Source: Rhizophagus clarus (lineage: Eukaryota; Glomeromycota; Glomeromycetes; Glomerales; Glomeraceae). Taken from it: a DNA stretch of 64,000 nucleotides. This document shows, one piece after another, positions 1-10,445 of this stretch; position 1 is the first letter of the stretch; each line of letters starts with the position of its first letter. The DNA lies in assembly GCA_015698045.1 (NCBI GenBank), contig BLAL01000356.1:434001-498000 (forward strand), in the 5' to 3' direction. The notes below the pieces were generated by a model. That model saw nothing but the letters and a program-made list of their open reading frames with translations. It was not told where the DNA came from and searched no databases. Made by a program: the position numbers and the translations under genes.

Positions 1-420
1 ATATCCATATTATACCACCCATCTGTAACTATCTGTAACTATATCTGTAACTAATAAATATACTAAGAACAAGATAAAACAAAGAATAAAGAAGAAATAA
101 GGGGAGGTTACAGAGTTACAGATGTTACAGATGATAAAAAAAATAATCAGATCAGCTTTTCCAGAAATAATTTTTATTTTGAGAGTATCTGATCTGTAAC
201 TTCTGTAACCGGTCATCTCATCTGTAACTACTCTCAGAAATAAACTCAAACGTCTCACCAAACCTAATACGATATATGAAAAATACCATATCACCTAGTA
301 TGACCTCCTATATATACTCCTCATATGGTCATCATACCAGTTGCCCATATTGTTACCTACTCATACCAAATTCCTATGCCTCCCAATAGCATACAAATAA
401 CCAAAAAAAATTGTAATTAA
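1..420. repeat. Left terminal inverted repeat of the Polinton-like element
   Basis: The sequence is the reverse complement of 50,803-51,224 with scattered single differences, mostly transitions. Its outer part holds several copies of ATCTGTAACT and TTACAGAT, so the TIR itself has short internal repeats. The match begins at the first base of the window, so the true outer end may be cut off. It stops at TTAATTAC, 68 bases before the first gene of the element. Confidence 0.9.
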
Positions 421-488
421 ACATAGTCAATATATAGGTATCCAAAAAATAAATTAAACAGAGCTTGTACTAAAGTATCTAATTAACA

Positions 489-806
489 ATGAGTAACCAA
501 GTAGTAATCTTGAAATTTGGTGAATCTAAAGAAGCATACAGTATTGATATACTAAAACGGCTTATCAGAGAGGCAAACAGTTTAGATGATATTACAAAAG
601 CAAAGCGATATATTTGCAGTTACTTCATTCTCTGTTCCAATCCACATGGTGTATTTATGTGGTGACCTGATATTAAGAATTTTGAGCATATTCCCATAAA
701 AAATATTAGTATGCTCATTCGTCCTATAACTAAAACCTTCTTTAAGCAATCTAATTCTGAATAGCCTCTAACGAAGACAGAATTTAATATTGCCAAATGG
801 TTTTAT
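489..806 (+). pseudogene. Polinton helicase, 5' part (split by an insertion)
   Basis: This is a decayed coding stretch beginning with an ATG at 489, just inside the left inverted repeat. It reads as the N-terminal region of a large replicative protein. The stretch is cut at 806 by the TIR element 807-29,781; the recognisable SF3 helicase domain resumes at 29,782. Calling it part of the helicase gene rests on position and strand, because this portion has no diagnostic motif. It is a fossil and broken. Confidence 0.6.
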
Positions 807-869
807 CAGGAAATTTTATAGGGCGAAAAATTGCGTAAGTTTACGATTTTGTAAGTTTACGAAAGTTTA

Positions 870-1375
870 TGGCATAATATTTTGAAAAATTTTGAAATAT
901 TACATAAGTTTACAATTTCGTAAGATTTATGCAATATTACGGTCAAAATATTACGCAAGTTTTCAATATCGTAAGATTTACGCAATATTATGGTCAAAAT
1001 ATTTCGAAAATTTACGAGACTGTAAACCTGCGTAATATTACGGTTGAAATATTTCGAAAATTTACGAAACTGTAAACCTGCGTAATATTATGGTCAAAAT
1101 ATTCTGCAAATTTACGAAACTGTAAACCTGCGTAATATTGCGGTTGAAATATTTCGAAAATTTACGAGACAGTAAACTTGCGTAATATTACAGTTAAAAT
1201 ATTTCGAAAATTTATGAGACTGTAAATCTGCGTAATATTACGGTTAAAATATTTTGAAAATTTACGAGATTGTAAACCTGCGTAATATTACGGTTAAAAT
1301 ATTTCAAAAATTTACGAAACTGTAAACCTGCGTAATATTACGGTTAAAATATTTCGAAAATTTAATATTACGTTA
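870..1375. repeat. 50-bp subterminal tandem repeat array
   Basis: About ten head-to-tail copies of a 50-bp unit, with words such as GTAAACCTGCGTAATATTACG and ATTTCGAAAATTTACGA. Copies differ by a few bases, mostly C/T and A/G changes. The array lies directly inside the left end of the 807-29,781 element. Related but differently spaced words occur near its right end (29,370-29,760). Subterminal repeats of this kind often serve as transposase-binding sites; that role is inference. Confidence 0.85.
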
Positions 1376-1747
1376 AAGCTGCGTATGCAGTAGAACGTAT
1401 ACAAGGGGCATGTGATACTATTGAATAATCAAAAATAATATAAACACCTTTTCTTTTATATAAACACCTTTTTTTTAAGTTTGGGAAAACAAATTTATTT
1501 TTATTTACGAATTTTTTATCATTTACAATTTTTATGTTAAAATTAAAGTAAATTCTAATTTTTATTATAACTTAATAAAAAAATACACATTTGATACTTG
1601 TTCGCTACTATTTTATAAAATAGTACCCAGGCTGTATGGCGTGGATATCAGTATCAGTCACAGCCCAAAAAAAACGTGAGTCTCCAGCCAATATTTGGTA
1701 CGGACTGGGCCTAGCTACTCACTTAATAAATAAAAAAATAAAAATAA
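1376..1747. other. AT-rich spacer, 3' side of the Myb/SANT-like gene
   Basis: No coding potential seen. It includes a less AT-rich patch at about 1,622-1,735 with short self-complementary words (GGCTGT and ACAGCC). By position it would hold the 3' untranslated region of the minus-strand gene that ends at 1,748. Confidence 0.5.
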
Positions 1748-2128
1748 TTATCTTCTACAATACGTAGGTAAGTTTCTCCTTCTCTTACGATCATCACGCG
1801 TGACTAAAATTGATCAAATTTATCAAATTTAAAACATGAACATAAATATTAATTATAAATTTTATTATAGTATAATTACCCGGCCTCTTCCAAAATCTCG
1901 TTCTAAATTCGCGATAATATCTTTGGTCAGTACGCGTCCACAGCCGCCGCCCAGGGTTACCATTACGATAAAGAACATAGTTCTAAATATCAAAATCAGT
2001 TTGAATATTCGATAAATACATTTAATTTATATGAATGTAATTTTATTTATTTACTTACATGGTAATCCCTGACGAGGTTCCTCCACTTTTGGCTGCACTG
2101 TTGCCCAGAAACCCTCGTTCGAAATATT
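1748..2128 (-). CDS. Myb/SANT-like (trihelix-type) protein, exons 2-4
   Basis: Three minus-strand exons: 2,128-2,059, 1,982-1,880 and 1,803-1,748. Introns start GTAAGT and GTAATT and end TTTAG and TTTTAG. With exon 1 (27,877-27,720) they add up to 387 nt, giving 128 aa with no internal stop. Exon 2 encodes the third helix of a Myb/SANT/MADF-type fold (SGQQCSQKWRNLVRDY; conserved W and L). Exon 3 continues with an aromatic and basic stretch (QRYYREFRTRFWKRP), and exon 4 is a short basic tail (RKRRRNLP). The basic tail suggests a nuclear DNA-binding role. Intron 1 contains the whole 25.5-kb LINE array. A related, decayed gene lies at 36.2-36.6 kb with a similar exon plan. The exon joins are read by eye and supported by keeping frame through all four exons. 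Confidence 0.75.
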
Positions 2129-2164
2129 CTATTTATTCTGATTCAATTAAATGGATTGGTTAAT

Positions 2165-2179
2165 TTGAATTTAAATTCT
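2165..2179. repeat. Shared LINE insertion target (palindrome GAATTTAAATTC)
   Basis: The same 15 bases, TTGAATTTAAATTCT, stand at all four boundaries of the LINE array: 2,165-2,179, 10,350-10,364, 18,508-18,522 and 27,670-27,684. The core GAATTTAAATTC is a perfect palindrome. Each LINE copy therefore begins and ends at an identical site, as expected if each insertion reused and duplicated one preferred target. Confidence 0.88.
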
Positions 2180-2280
2180 AACGATCTGCGCACCTTTTTC
2201 CGCTGATCACTCTGTCCATTTTTTTAGCTAACACTTTTTCATAAAAACTTATAGTTTTTCCTATCCAAACGTCCTCGAAT

Positions 2281-4407
2281 ATGCCTAATAACGTTGCTAG
2301 ACGAGGCTGCGGCTCCTTTAATCCTAATAGTAGGAAGGCCAGCCGCCAAGAACGAAGAAATAATAATAATAACTCTGATAACTCTGGTTCTGACGGTGAA
2401 AACACTGTCCAGCAAAAACGCTCTCGTACCATCTCCGAACAAGCTATGGATGAAGATATCGTCGCTGACACAGCGGCTGACGCTGGTGTTGAAGTTCTTA
2501 CTTCTTCCCCTAAAGAAAATACTACTGCTTCTACTTCCCTCTCCTCCCACCCGAATATGGCTGCGGCTCTTTCTGCGCCAAACGACAACGCGTCTGATGG
2601 ACTCAACGCGTCCATGCATGCTAGAACAACGACTCCTGCATCCCCCCTTAACGCGTCGCCTGATAAGGCTACTGAAATTGATCCTCCGGCTGATCAATTC
2701 CTTGTTCAATCTCCAACCTTCTCCATCGACAGAAATGATTTTCAAGCTGCGGCTGCCCCCAACTCAGCCCCTGAAACCCTAAAGAACTTCACTACCAATA
2801 AGGCATTGATTGATGCTGTCAACAATACCTTTTTAGAAATGTACGAATCGTACACTGGTAAAGCTCGAATGACTGGTTCTGGTGATGCCAAACGCCTCGT
2901 TATTCATTTCCAATCTAAGGAGGCCCGTGATGCCTGCGTTGGTGCTGCTCACCAACAGTTCCCGGATCTTGTATTTCATGCCCACGATCCTAAGCAGCTC
3001 CGGAGTGATGAAGACCTCCGAGCCATCCAAGTTACTGATATTCCTTTCTTCCTAACTAAAGATAATATCATGTCTTATTTCAAAAAATTTGGTAACATTC
3101 AATCCTGTCGAGTTTACTCCAGGAAAAATGCCAAAGTGCAACAAGCCAGAATTGTTTACGATTCTGCCACTTCTATTACTCGCTTTGACACCCAATAGGC
3201 CGTTTACTGTTTCTCCACCTGCCTCCGAGTGACTCCGTGTCATTACACAGTCGATCAGAAATCCTCCCGCCGAGCCTTTGTTGCTACGCTCACGCAATTA
3301 CCTCCTAACACCAAGGATATCGACCTGGCTCCCCTCACACGAGATCTAGGTGCAAAGGCTGTCAACGTTCCCCTTTCCCTAAATTCCTATAAACCCAAAC
3401 GTTGGGCTTATGTCACTTTCAATTCTCAAGAAACCATGGATGCCGCTATGGAACAAATCATTGGTTTCCGAGGCCATACATTACAATGGAACCTCCCTGA
3501 CAATACCAATAAACTTTGCCACAGATGTGGTAAATTAGGCTGTGCCCCCTCTCAGTGCCCAAGCCGCCAAGATCGAGGTCGTTCTCGAGGAAGGAACCCG
3601 GTGGCTGCACTTAAAGAACGATTCAATATCAACCAACCTACCAGAACTAAAGAGCGTTCACGCTCAGGTTCTCGTTCGCGCTCACGATCAAAAGGTCCTG
3701 GTAACTCTCAATCCTCCCAACCTCAAAAACCCTTGGCTAACACCCGACTTGATAACAATTCTCGCCGGGACCGCTCCAAATCCAATGATAAACGTGATCG
3801 TTCAGTATCCTTTTCTACGGTCGTACGTTCTCCCCCTCCTCTCTCAACACCCAATCAACCTACTACTATGTCCCCTCACGAGGCTGCTAATATTTTATCC
3901 TTGTTGAAATCTCTCCAACATGACATGGCTGACGTTCGGGATCGTATCACAGCCTTAGAACTTAACGATAGACGTATGAGTCGTATCGAGCAACATCTTG
4001 GTTTGCTACCCCCGCCTGACATCCCAACCGATAGTCAGACTTCTGCGATGCTCATAGACGCACCGGCTATACCTGCTCCTACTGTTAAGCAGGTCTCTCC
4101 TCACCCCGCTGCTTCGCCCGTACATACGACTCTCAACCCCTTATCTCCTGGTTTCGTTCCTTCGCGACCAGTTAGAGCTCCCATCTCCGCTCCTGTTGAT
4201 ATCCCTGATATTTCCTCATTGTCTTCTACTTCTCATATGACTCCCCCCTCCACCCAAACTCACGACGAAATTCAAGCTATTAATGCAAAGCATTCAGCCA
4301 TTGAAAACAAATTGGATATGCTTGCCAACTCTATTAGCGGTTTCATTGGATCCATTGCTTCCTCTTCATCTTCCTCGAACTCAGCTAGTAAAGCTGATTC
4401 TAATTAA
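2281..4407 (+). pseudogene. LINE copy 1 ORF1 (RRM + SR-rich + CCHC), one in-frame stop
   Basis: ORF1 protein, which in LINEs binds the element RNA and forms the RNP. The frame runs 709 codons with a single TAG at 3,196-3,198, where copies 2 and 3 have TGG (Trp). Order: a low-complexity Ser/Thr/Asn N-terminus; an RRM-like fold around residues 245-320 (VTDIPFFLTKDNIMSYF, then KFGNIQSCRVYSR); a zinc knuckle near 412 (CHRCGKLGCAPSQC); an Arg/Ser-rich stretch around 440-510; and a predicted helix around 545-580 (ILSLLKSLQHDMADVRDRI). The start at 2,281 is the first in-frame ATG. The start used by copies 2 and 3 lies a few codons upstream and is lost here (ATG replaced by an ACG-like sequence). Confidence 0.85.
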
Positions 4408-4456
4408 TTGTTCCCCTTCTCATACCTTCCCCGTCTGATTTTATCATAGTGCTATA

Positions 4457-7400
4457 ATGACGGACAATAATTTTAATTACGATTCCTTTGTACGTAATCC
4501 CCCCAACCCCATAGACATTGATGACCTTACCCTACAAGATTCTTTATTTTCTCCTGCTTCCCCCTCGCTCTCCCCTTGTAATTCCTTTAATATTTCTTCT
4601 CTCAACATTAACGGCCTTAAGATGTTTTCACAGAATAAGATCGAGTTATTAAACGATTTCTTTTTACTCAAACACATCTCTTTTGGTGGTGTCGTTGACA
4701 CTCACTTACATCCTAAACAAATGCATTTTTTGTCAAAAAGACTTTCTAATTATACTGTTTTTTCTTCTGTTTTGGATACCTCCCAACATGTTCGCTCTTC
4801 CGGGGGTGTTTCCCTTTTTATTGAAAATTCTTTGGCTTCTCATGTTCACACTTATACCTCACTTTCCTCACGCTTGCTCTCTGTTGACCTATACTTTAAA
4901 GGCAACATCAAGCTTCGCATTTTTGTTGTTTATATCCCTCCCACTTCTGATCAATTCTTGCGAGACGAAACTATTGACCTCCTTATTCTCGCCTTGTCGG
5001 ATGCTAAACGACTAGGCTTTCACCATGCTGTTTGTGGCGATTTCAATATGCACCTAGATCAGTTCTACCCTATATTTTTTAATCAACCTCAAATCGCCTC
5101 CAAACGTATCCATCGTCTTTTTAATTTTCTTTTATCAAATGGATATGCTGATTTTACCCCAGTTAACTTTTCTCCTACTTCTTTGGGCACCTTTCACCGT
5201 GCGGATATTATTTCCCGCATTGATTATGTCTGGTCTTGTCCCCTCCTTAAGCGATTTTTACTCACCTCTGTCATTTTTGACGTGCGTGACCTTAGCCTTT
5301 CTGATCATAATCCTGTTGTTACTCATTATGATTCTTCCTTTTTATCTTCTTCTCTCAAGCCAGCACGTGCTCGGCAGCTTCAACGACGTTCTCGTCGTAT
5401 ATTCTCCTTTGATTCAGTTACCCCCTCGCAATGGGAGGACTTTTCTGCTCATATTGACAATCTATGTAATGTTTCTCCCGTTGTGTTTACTTCTTGGCAC
5501 GTTAATCGTATGTGTGAATATCTACACACTAACATCATTGCCGGTGCCAATGCTATCCTTCCCGCACGTACTGTTGGTAATGACCATACCCCAAAACTCC
5601 CCAAAGATTTAGAAACCCTAATACAGCATTATCGCTTTCTCAATCGTGTTCTTCACTCCATTAGATTATTACGTAAATACCCGCATACCTTTTCTTCTTC
5701 TCACGACCGTAAATGGTCTGGCTATATGATTCGCTTAAATAATATATTTAATTTGTATAAATCCACCTTTACTTCCGTCCCTGTTTTACCTTCAACTTTA
5801 CTTTCCTGTCGGACGGATAATTTTAATTCTTTATTCTGTACCCTTTCACATGCCTCTAAATTGTTAAGAGGCTTGCATCTTTTGAAAGAAAAAGAGTTTC
5901 AGGATTCTTCTATCAAGGCTCACCTTGCATCTCGTGATCAAAACTTTGATACTGACATTTCTTCATTTATCAACTCAGCGCTATCTCGCTCACGTCGTCG
6001 CATCGTGTTGGATCGTGTCTTTGTTGATCACCCAACCACTCCTCAATTATTAACGGATCCAAAGGACATTTCTGATGCTGTGGTTCAACATTTTCAAAAT
6101 GCTGTTCCTATCAACTCCTCCCCACCCTCGCATATATCAGCTCTGCCTGATCGATGGCGCTCCGCGTATTTGCCCATGGACTCCGTCTCTTCTGAGATTT
6201 ACAGTTCCCTATTGTCTCCTCCTTCCTTAGAGGAATGGCTTTCTACTGTTTCTTCTATGCCCAATGGCAAAGCTCCCGGCCCTTCCATGATTACCTATGA
6301 AATGCTCAAACATTTGGGACCTACCGCCAATTCCTTACTTTTGATTCTGATCTGTAAATGTTTTGCTTCCGCTGACATTCCTGATCTTTGGCGGCAAGCT
6401 ATGGTTTTTCCCATCCCCAAGCCGCATGAATGGCGATGCCAATTAAAAACCACCCGTCCCATTACACTTCTGGAAGTTATCCGGAAATCTTTTGTCAAGC
6501 TCCTTTACAACCGATTGTCTGCCGTATTAACTGCCCACAATGTTCTTAAAAGGGGCAATTTTGCGGGACTGCCAGGAGGTACCTGTCGTGATCCTATCAT
6601 CACTCTTGAGTCCATCATTCATGATGCCAATCACACCAATTCTCCTCTTTGGATCTTATCGCAAGACATCTCTAAAGCCTTCGATTCTGTCAATTTGACT
6701 ATGCTGAAATTCGCTCTGGAACGCATTTGTTTACCTGCGACCGCCATCACGCTTATCTTATCTCTTTTCATGAACCGTTCAAATCGGGTGTTTACTGCCC
6801 ACGGTGAGACTTCCTCCTACCGGGTTCGCATCGGTATAGACCAAGGTGAAGTGATTTCCCCGCTCTTATGGGTCATCTATATCGATCCTCTCCTGACTGT
6901 TTTGAAATCCGAGATGTTGGATCCTTATGTACTACGAGCCCCATCCTTACTTTTTGATAACACGGTCTCTATTCCTGATATTTCTATCAACAATTTGGTC
7001 TTTATGGATGATTCCACTCTTATTTCTTCATCGAAAACTGGACTGGAACATATGCTATCAATCACCGAAGAATTCTACTCGTTGAATAATACTTCTGCCA
7101 ACCATCAGAAATATGTCTTGATATCAAATTCACTGCCTTTAACCACTACGTCCGCTATTTCTCCTGTGGAATTTAGCCTATCCTTATCGTCTTTGAACGC
7201 TATTTCCTCTATTTCTGTTACTCCTCTTTCTATTACTTCATCCTTTCGTTTTTTAGGTGTATGGTTTAACATCAAAGGCTCTCGCGATTTTGTTAAGAAA
7301 CAAATCGCTAATGAATGTAATTCCTTTGCCGCCACTCTTCGTCCGGCCAAGCTCTCTGCTAAACAAGTGGTTTACCTTTACAATTCGGTGCTCATTCCTA

Positions 7401-10093
7401 AACTCGAGTACCGTATGCAAGTTACCCACCTTTCAGCATCAGATTGTTATGCTGCTACACGATCCGTACGCTCTCTCGTCAAGCATAAGGCTAACTTTTC
7501 ACGCTCTCTCCCCAATCCTATACTTTATCTCTCCCAAGCTTTGGGACTGATTAATTTATCTTCTCATTTGATACAATGTCATGTTAATAATTTATATTTG
7601 ATGGCTAATTCTTCTACACCTTTTATTCAGCGTTTATTTATATATAGATTAATGTTGATTCAATTTGGGTTTTTGATCCCTATTTCTCCTTTGTCTGTTG
7701 ATGATTGGTCCTTATGGTCCAATATGAATATTTTTAAGTGTGATTATATCGCGTGCACTATTGCTTCCATGGTTTCTACTCCCTTCCGCTTGCAACATGC
7801 TCAGTTCTCTTCAACGTTCCCGGACCTTACTCTTCCTGGCCATACTCCTTTATACTCGTGTATGAGCCCACAGGTTTTTAAAGCTTGCCTCAAGGTCCTC
7901 CGGAAACGCCGCCTCTTTTACTTATCGCAATTAATTGCGCCTTCTGGCTCTCATCTCATTTCCTGGACAGCTTATCGCACTGCTTATATTGCCCAGCTTG
8001 AGGATAAGCGTGGCCGTTCCCTCCCTCATAAATGGTACTTGGACATCAAAGCTCATACGACCCTTCTCGGCTCTCATGATCAGTTGTTGGATCAGTATGT
8101 ACGCCCTCCTTCAGTCACTTCTTCTGTTGTTTTACTCTCTGGTGCCACTACGACGCAAAAGAATCGTCATTGGCTCGTCACGCTTGATGGCACTGGTGCT
8201 CCTCTTTTCGGCAAACAACTTAGCGTTCAACCCAAGAAAGATACCTGTGTGATTGTCCATTGGCTATCTGACTGTCTCTCTTCCCCAGGTGATGTTGTCC
8301 GCCTTCGTCCCTGTCCTGGCTGTAACGCACATGTTCCGTTTCCTTCAGCTAGTAAATATTCTGCCGTCCCGCCTCGCTGTACCTTCAAGGTTTCTTTGTT
8401 GCGATCCATGATTTTGCCTACAAATTGTGAACGCATTCGTCAATCTACTTTGGAAGTCATTTCTCCTCATACTTGGGCTGATCTTAGTCTCACCGTTATT
8501 CCTTATTACCGGCGTCTTGATCTCTCGCCAGATTTTTCCTCTTCTTCCTCTATTATTGTGGATGATCCTATCGTGTCTCCCTTTATAGATAATCAATTTT
8601 TGTTTTCTTCATCAGTTCCTCTCCCGTCAGGCTCTCACTATCGTTATTATACCGATGGTTCTTTGATTAACCTCGGAACACCTGAAGTCTCAATGGGTTG
8701 GTCTTGGGTTCAAATAATCCCCGACGCTGGATATCTTAACTCTGTTGCTACATATGCGCACGGTACTATACGGAACTGGCCTTCCTCTACCAGAGCTGAA
8801 GCTGCTGCAATTTACGCTGCTTTAAGCGTCACTCCGGCTGGTTCTACTGTTACTATTTACACGGACTCTCAAGCTGCCATTGATGGTTTGCGACTATGTG
8901 CATCTTCTTCCTACTCTAACAGTCGTCTGTTTTACAAAACTACTAACTTCGAGCTGTGGGCTTCTATTGAGCGACTTGTTCATTTTAAATGTCTCGCGGT
9001 CTTTCCCGTCAAAGTTAAAGCTCATGATGGCAATTATTGGAACGAATTTGCTGATTCTCTTGCGAATTCCGCTCATCACTCTGATACAGCTCCTCTTTTG
9101 CCCGTGGACGCTTACACTTCCTCGCATCCTGTTCGTCTGGTGTATGATAATGTGGTTTGTGAATCTAATCCCAGGCGGCTCTTCAAGCTCCACTTCCAGG
9201 CCACTTTTTTGAAGGACCTTCTATCTCTCAAACGTTTTCAATTTGTATATTGCCTGTTTGACCGCAACGACTATGTCGTGGACTGGGAACTTACCTGGTT
9301 TACTCTTAATTTTTCCCCGGCTCATGATGCTTCCTTCCAGGCTTCTCACGCCGCAAGACATTATTCTTTCAAGTTTAAACTTTTCCTCGATGAGTTGCCT
9401 CTACTGGAAAAGTTAAAAGTCACCCGCTCGGATCTTTATATTGATCTTCTTACTTGCCGTTCGTGTCGTGATCGCATGGAAGACTTGATGCATTTGATCC
9501 TCTGCTCTAAACGCCGATCTGTCATGCATCAGATATTGCAATCTTATCAAAATCACTTATTCTCCAAGCTTCGTGAGGCTGGTGAAATGGCTAATCAGGA
9601 TCCTACACCCTTGCTCTGCAAACTCTCTTCTCTCTCTTGTTGGACCATTTCTTCTTCTAACTGGTCCTCCTACGCGCTCATCCGGGGTTGTTTACCTGCC
9701 ATGTTTATAGACTTATTTGTTGAATTATCTATTCCCAGGCCATCTGCTATGAAGGTCGTAGCTGCGATACACAATAATTTTATCCAGAAACTCAGGAAAC
9801 GCATTTGGGCTCCCCGTACTTACGATAAAAGTAAATGGGAAGACGCGATGAACATTACTCTCAAATCGAAAACTACTCCTCGGCCGTCTAATTTGCCTGC
9901 CACTTCGTATGTGCCTTACTCCTCTTTACCTCCTCCGACCCATCTCGTGACTTCACGTGACTCCGAAGTTGATTGGATTAAGAACTCGATGACTCAAGGT
10001 TTGCCGTGGTTTAAACATTCGTCGGGTTTTATGGGTCGTCTAACGGTGCTACTTAATAACAGCTTTTGCAGGATGGGATGTCGATTTTTATAG
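4457..10093 (+). CDS. LINE copy 1 ORF2: endonuclease, reverse transcriptase, RNase H (1,878 aa, open)
   Basis: Catalyses target-primed reverse transcription. Residue order: endonuclease/exonuclease/phosphatase domain about 45-300 (SLNINGL at 47, CGDFNMHLDQF at 192, SDHNPVV at 282); RT about 590-950 (NGKAPGPSMITYEML at 602, motif A SQDISKAFDSV at 734, motif B GIDQGEVISPLLW at 792, catalytic FMDDST at 849 instead of the usual YADD); RNase H about 1,394-1,535 (YYTDGSLI, AEAAAIYAAL, YTDSQAAIDGL, HDGNYWNEFADSLA). A Cys/His cluster follows near 1,666 (CRSCRDRMEDLMHLILC). The frame is open from ATG to TAG, so the protein could be functional. Copy 2 has 1,878 codons in one frame, one codon shorter, which confirms start and length. 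Confidence 0.93.
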   Translation: MTDNNFNYDSFVRNPPNPIDIDDLTLQDSLFSPASPSLSPCNSFNISSLNINGLKMFSQNKIELLNDFFLLKHISFGGVVDTHLHPKQMHFLSKRLSNYTVFSSVLDTSQHVRSSGGVSLFIENSLASHVHTYTSLSSRLLSVDLYFKGNIKLRIFVVYIPPTSDQFLRDETIDLLILALSDAKRLGFHHAVCGDFNMHLDQFYPIFFNQPQIASKRIHRLFNFLLSNGYADFTPVNFSPTSLGTFHRADIISRIDYVWSCPLLKRFLLTSVIFDVRDLSLSDHNPVVTHYDSSFLSSSLKPARARQLQRRSRRIFSFDSVTPSQWEDFSAHIDNLCNVSPVVFTSWHVNRMCEYLHTNIIAGANAILPARTVGNDHTPKLPKDLETLIQHYRFLNRVLHSIRLLRKYPHTFSSSHDRKWSGYMIRLNNIFNLYKSTFTSVPVLPSTLLSCRTDNFNSLFCTLSHASKLLRGLHLLKEKEFQDSSIKAHLASRDQNFDTDISSFINSALSRSRRRIVLDRVFVDHPTTPQLLTDPKDISDAVVQHFQNAVPINSSPPSHISALPDRWRSAYLPMDSVSSEIYSSLLSPPSLEEWLSTVSSMPNGKAPGPSMITYEMLKHLGPTANSLLLILICKCFASADIPDLWRQAMVFPIPKPHEWRCQLKTTRPITLLEVIRKSFVKLLYNRLSAVLTAHNVLKRGNFAGLPGGTCRDPIITLESIIHDANHTNSPLWILSQDISKAFDSVNLTMLKFALERICLPATAITLILSLFMNRSNRVFTAHGETSSYRVRIGIDQGEVISPLLWVIYIDPLLTVLKSEMLDPYVLRAPSLLFDNTVSIPDISINNLVFMDDSTLISSSKTGLEHMLSITEEFYSLNNTSANHQKYVLISNSLPLTTTSAISPVEFSLSLSSLNAISSISVTPLSITSSFRFLGVWFNIKGSRDFVKKQIANECNSFAATLRPAKLSAKQVVYLYNSVLIPKLEYRMQVTHLSASDCYAATRSVRSLVKHKANFSRSLPNPILYLSQALGLINLSSHLIQCHVNNLYLMANSSTPFIQRLFIYRLMLIQFGFLIPISPLSVDDWSLWSNMNIFKCDYIACTIASMVSTPFRLQHAQFSSTFPDLTLPGHTPLYSCMSPQVFKACLKVLRKRRLFYLSQLIAPSGSHLISWTAYRTAYIAQLEDKRGRSLPHKWYLDIKAHTTLLGSHDQLLDQYVRPPSVTSSVVLLSGATTTQKNRHWLVTLDGTGAPLFGKQLSVQPKKDTCVIVHWLSDCLSSPGDVVRLRPCPGCNAHVPFPSASKYSAVPPRCTFKVSLLRSMILPTNCERIRQSTLEVISPHTWADLSLTVIPYYRRLDLSPDFSSSSSIIVDDPIVSPFIDNQFLFSSSVPLPSGSHYRYYTDGSLINLGTPEVSMGWSWVQIIPDAGYLNSVATYAHGTIRNWPSSTRAEAAAIYAALSVTPAGSTVTIYTDSQAAIDGLRLCASSSYSNSRLFYKTTNFELWASIERLVHFKCLAVFPVKVKAHDGNYWNEFADSLANSAHHSDTAPLLPVDAYTSSHPVRLVYDNVVCESNPRRLFKLHFQATFLKDLLSLKRFQFVYCLFDRNDYVVDWELTWFTLNFSPAHDASFQASHAARHYSFKFKLFLDELPLLEKLKVTRSDLYIDLLTCRSCRDRMEDLMHLILCSKRRSVMHQILQSYQNHLFSKLREAGEMANQDPTPLLCKLSSLSCWTISSSNWSSYALIRGCLPAMFIDLFVELSIPRPSAMKVVAAIHNNFIQKLRKRIWAPRTYDKSKWEDAMNITLKSKTTPRPSNLPATSYVPYSSLPPPTHLVTSRDSEVDWIKNSMTQGLPWFKHSSGFMGRLTVLLNNSFCRMGCRFL

Positions 10094-10445
10094 TGGGCGT
10101 GTTATCCGTTATTTTGTTAGCATAGTTGCTTCTACTTTGGTTGGAATATATCAAGGGGGAAGATCTAGGGAAATTTAGTGTAATGCGATTATTCTTTTTA
10201 GTTTAGTTTTATTACTTTATTTTTGCTTAGGAGACTATATAGTTTTGTTTTTAGTTAGTTTTATTTTCTTTTGTTTCTTTTTATATTATGTAAATTGTAC
10301 CAAGTTAATAATGATTAATAAAGATAAAGGCTACTATGCCGCGTTTGCCTTGAATTTAAATTCTGGCACCTTTTTCCGCTGATCACTCTATCCATTTTTT
10401 CTCAAGACAAACTTATCATATAAACTTATAGTTTTCCTATCTAAA

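Larger units (their letters stand above)
2180..10349 (+). mobile_element. Full-length LINE, copy 1 (I/Tad-like group, nearly intact)
   Basis: This is an 8,170-bp non-LTR retrotransposon with a 5' leader of about 100 bp, ORF1 (2,281-4,407), a 49-bp gap, ORF2 (4,457-10,093), and a 3' UTR of about 255 bp. The UTR contains AATAAAG and ends GCTACTATGCCGCG with no poly(A). Endonuclease, RT and RNase H in ORF2 with a separate RRM/zinc-knuckle ORF1 place it in the I/Tad-like group of LINEs. It is the least decayed of three tandem copies, with one in-frame stop in ORF1 and an open ORF2. The start codon used in copies 2 and 3 is altered here. Confidence 0.92.

Noticed and set aside
870-1375. CRISPR-like regular repeats
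   Set aside because: The 50-bp units are contiguous with no unique spacers, lie in a eukaryotic transposon end, and have no cas genes.
8894-9193. Antisense frames within the LINE ORFs (for example 8,894-9,193, 16,848-17,234, 6,295-6,498)
   Set aside because: They mirror conserved codons of ORF2; none has a recognisable domain, and similar shadows appear in all copies only because the sense strand is conserved.
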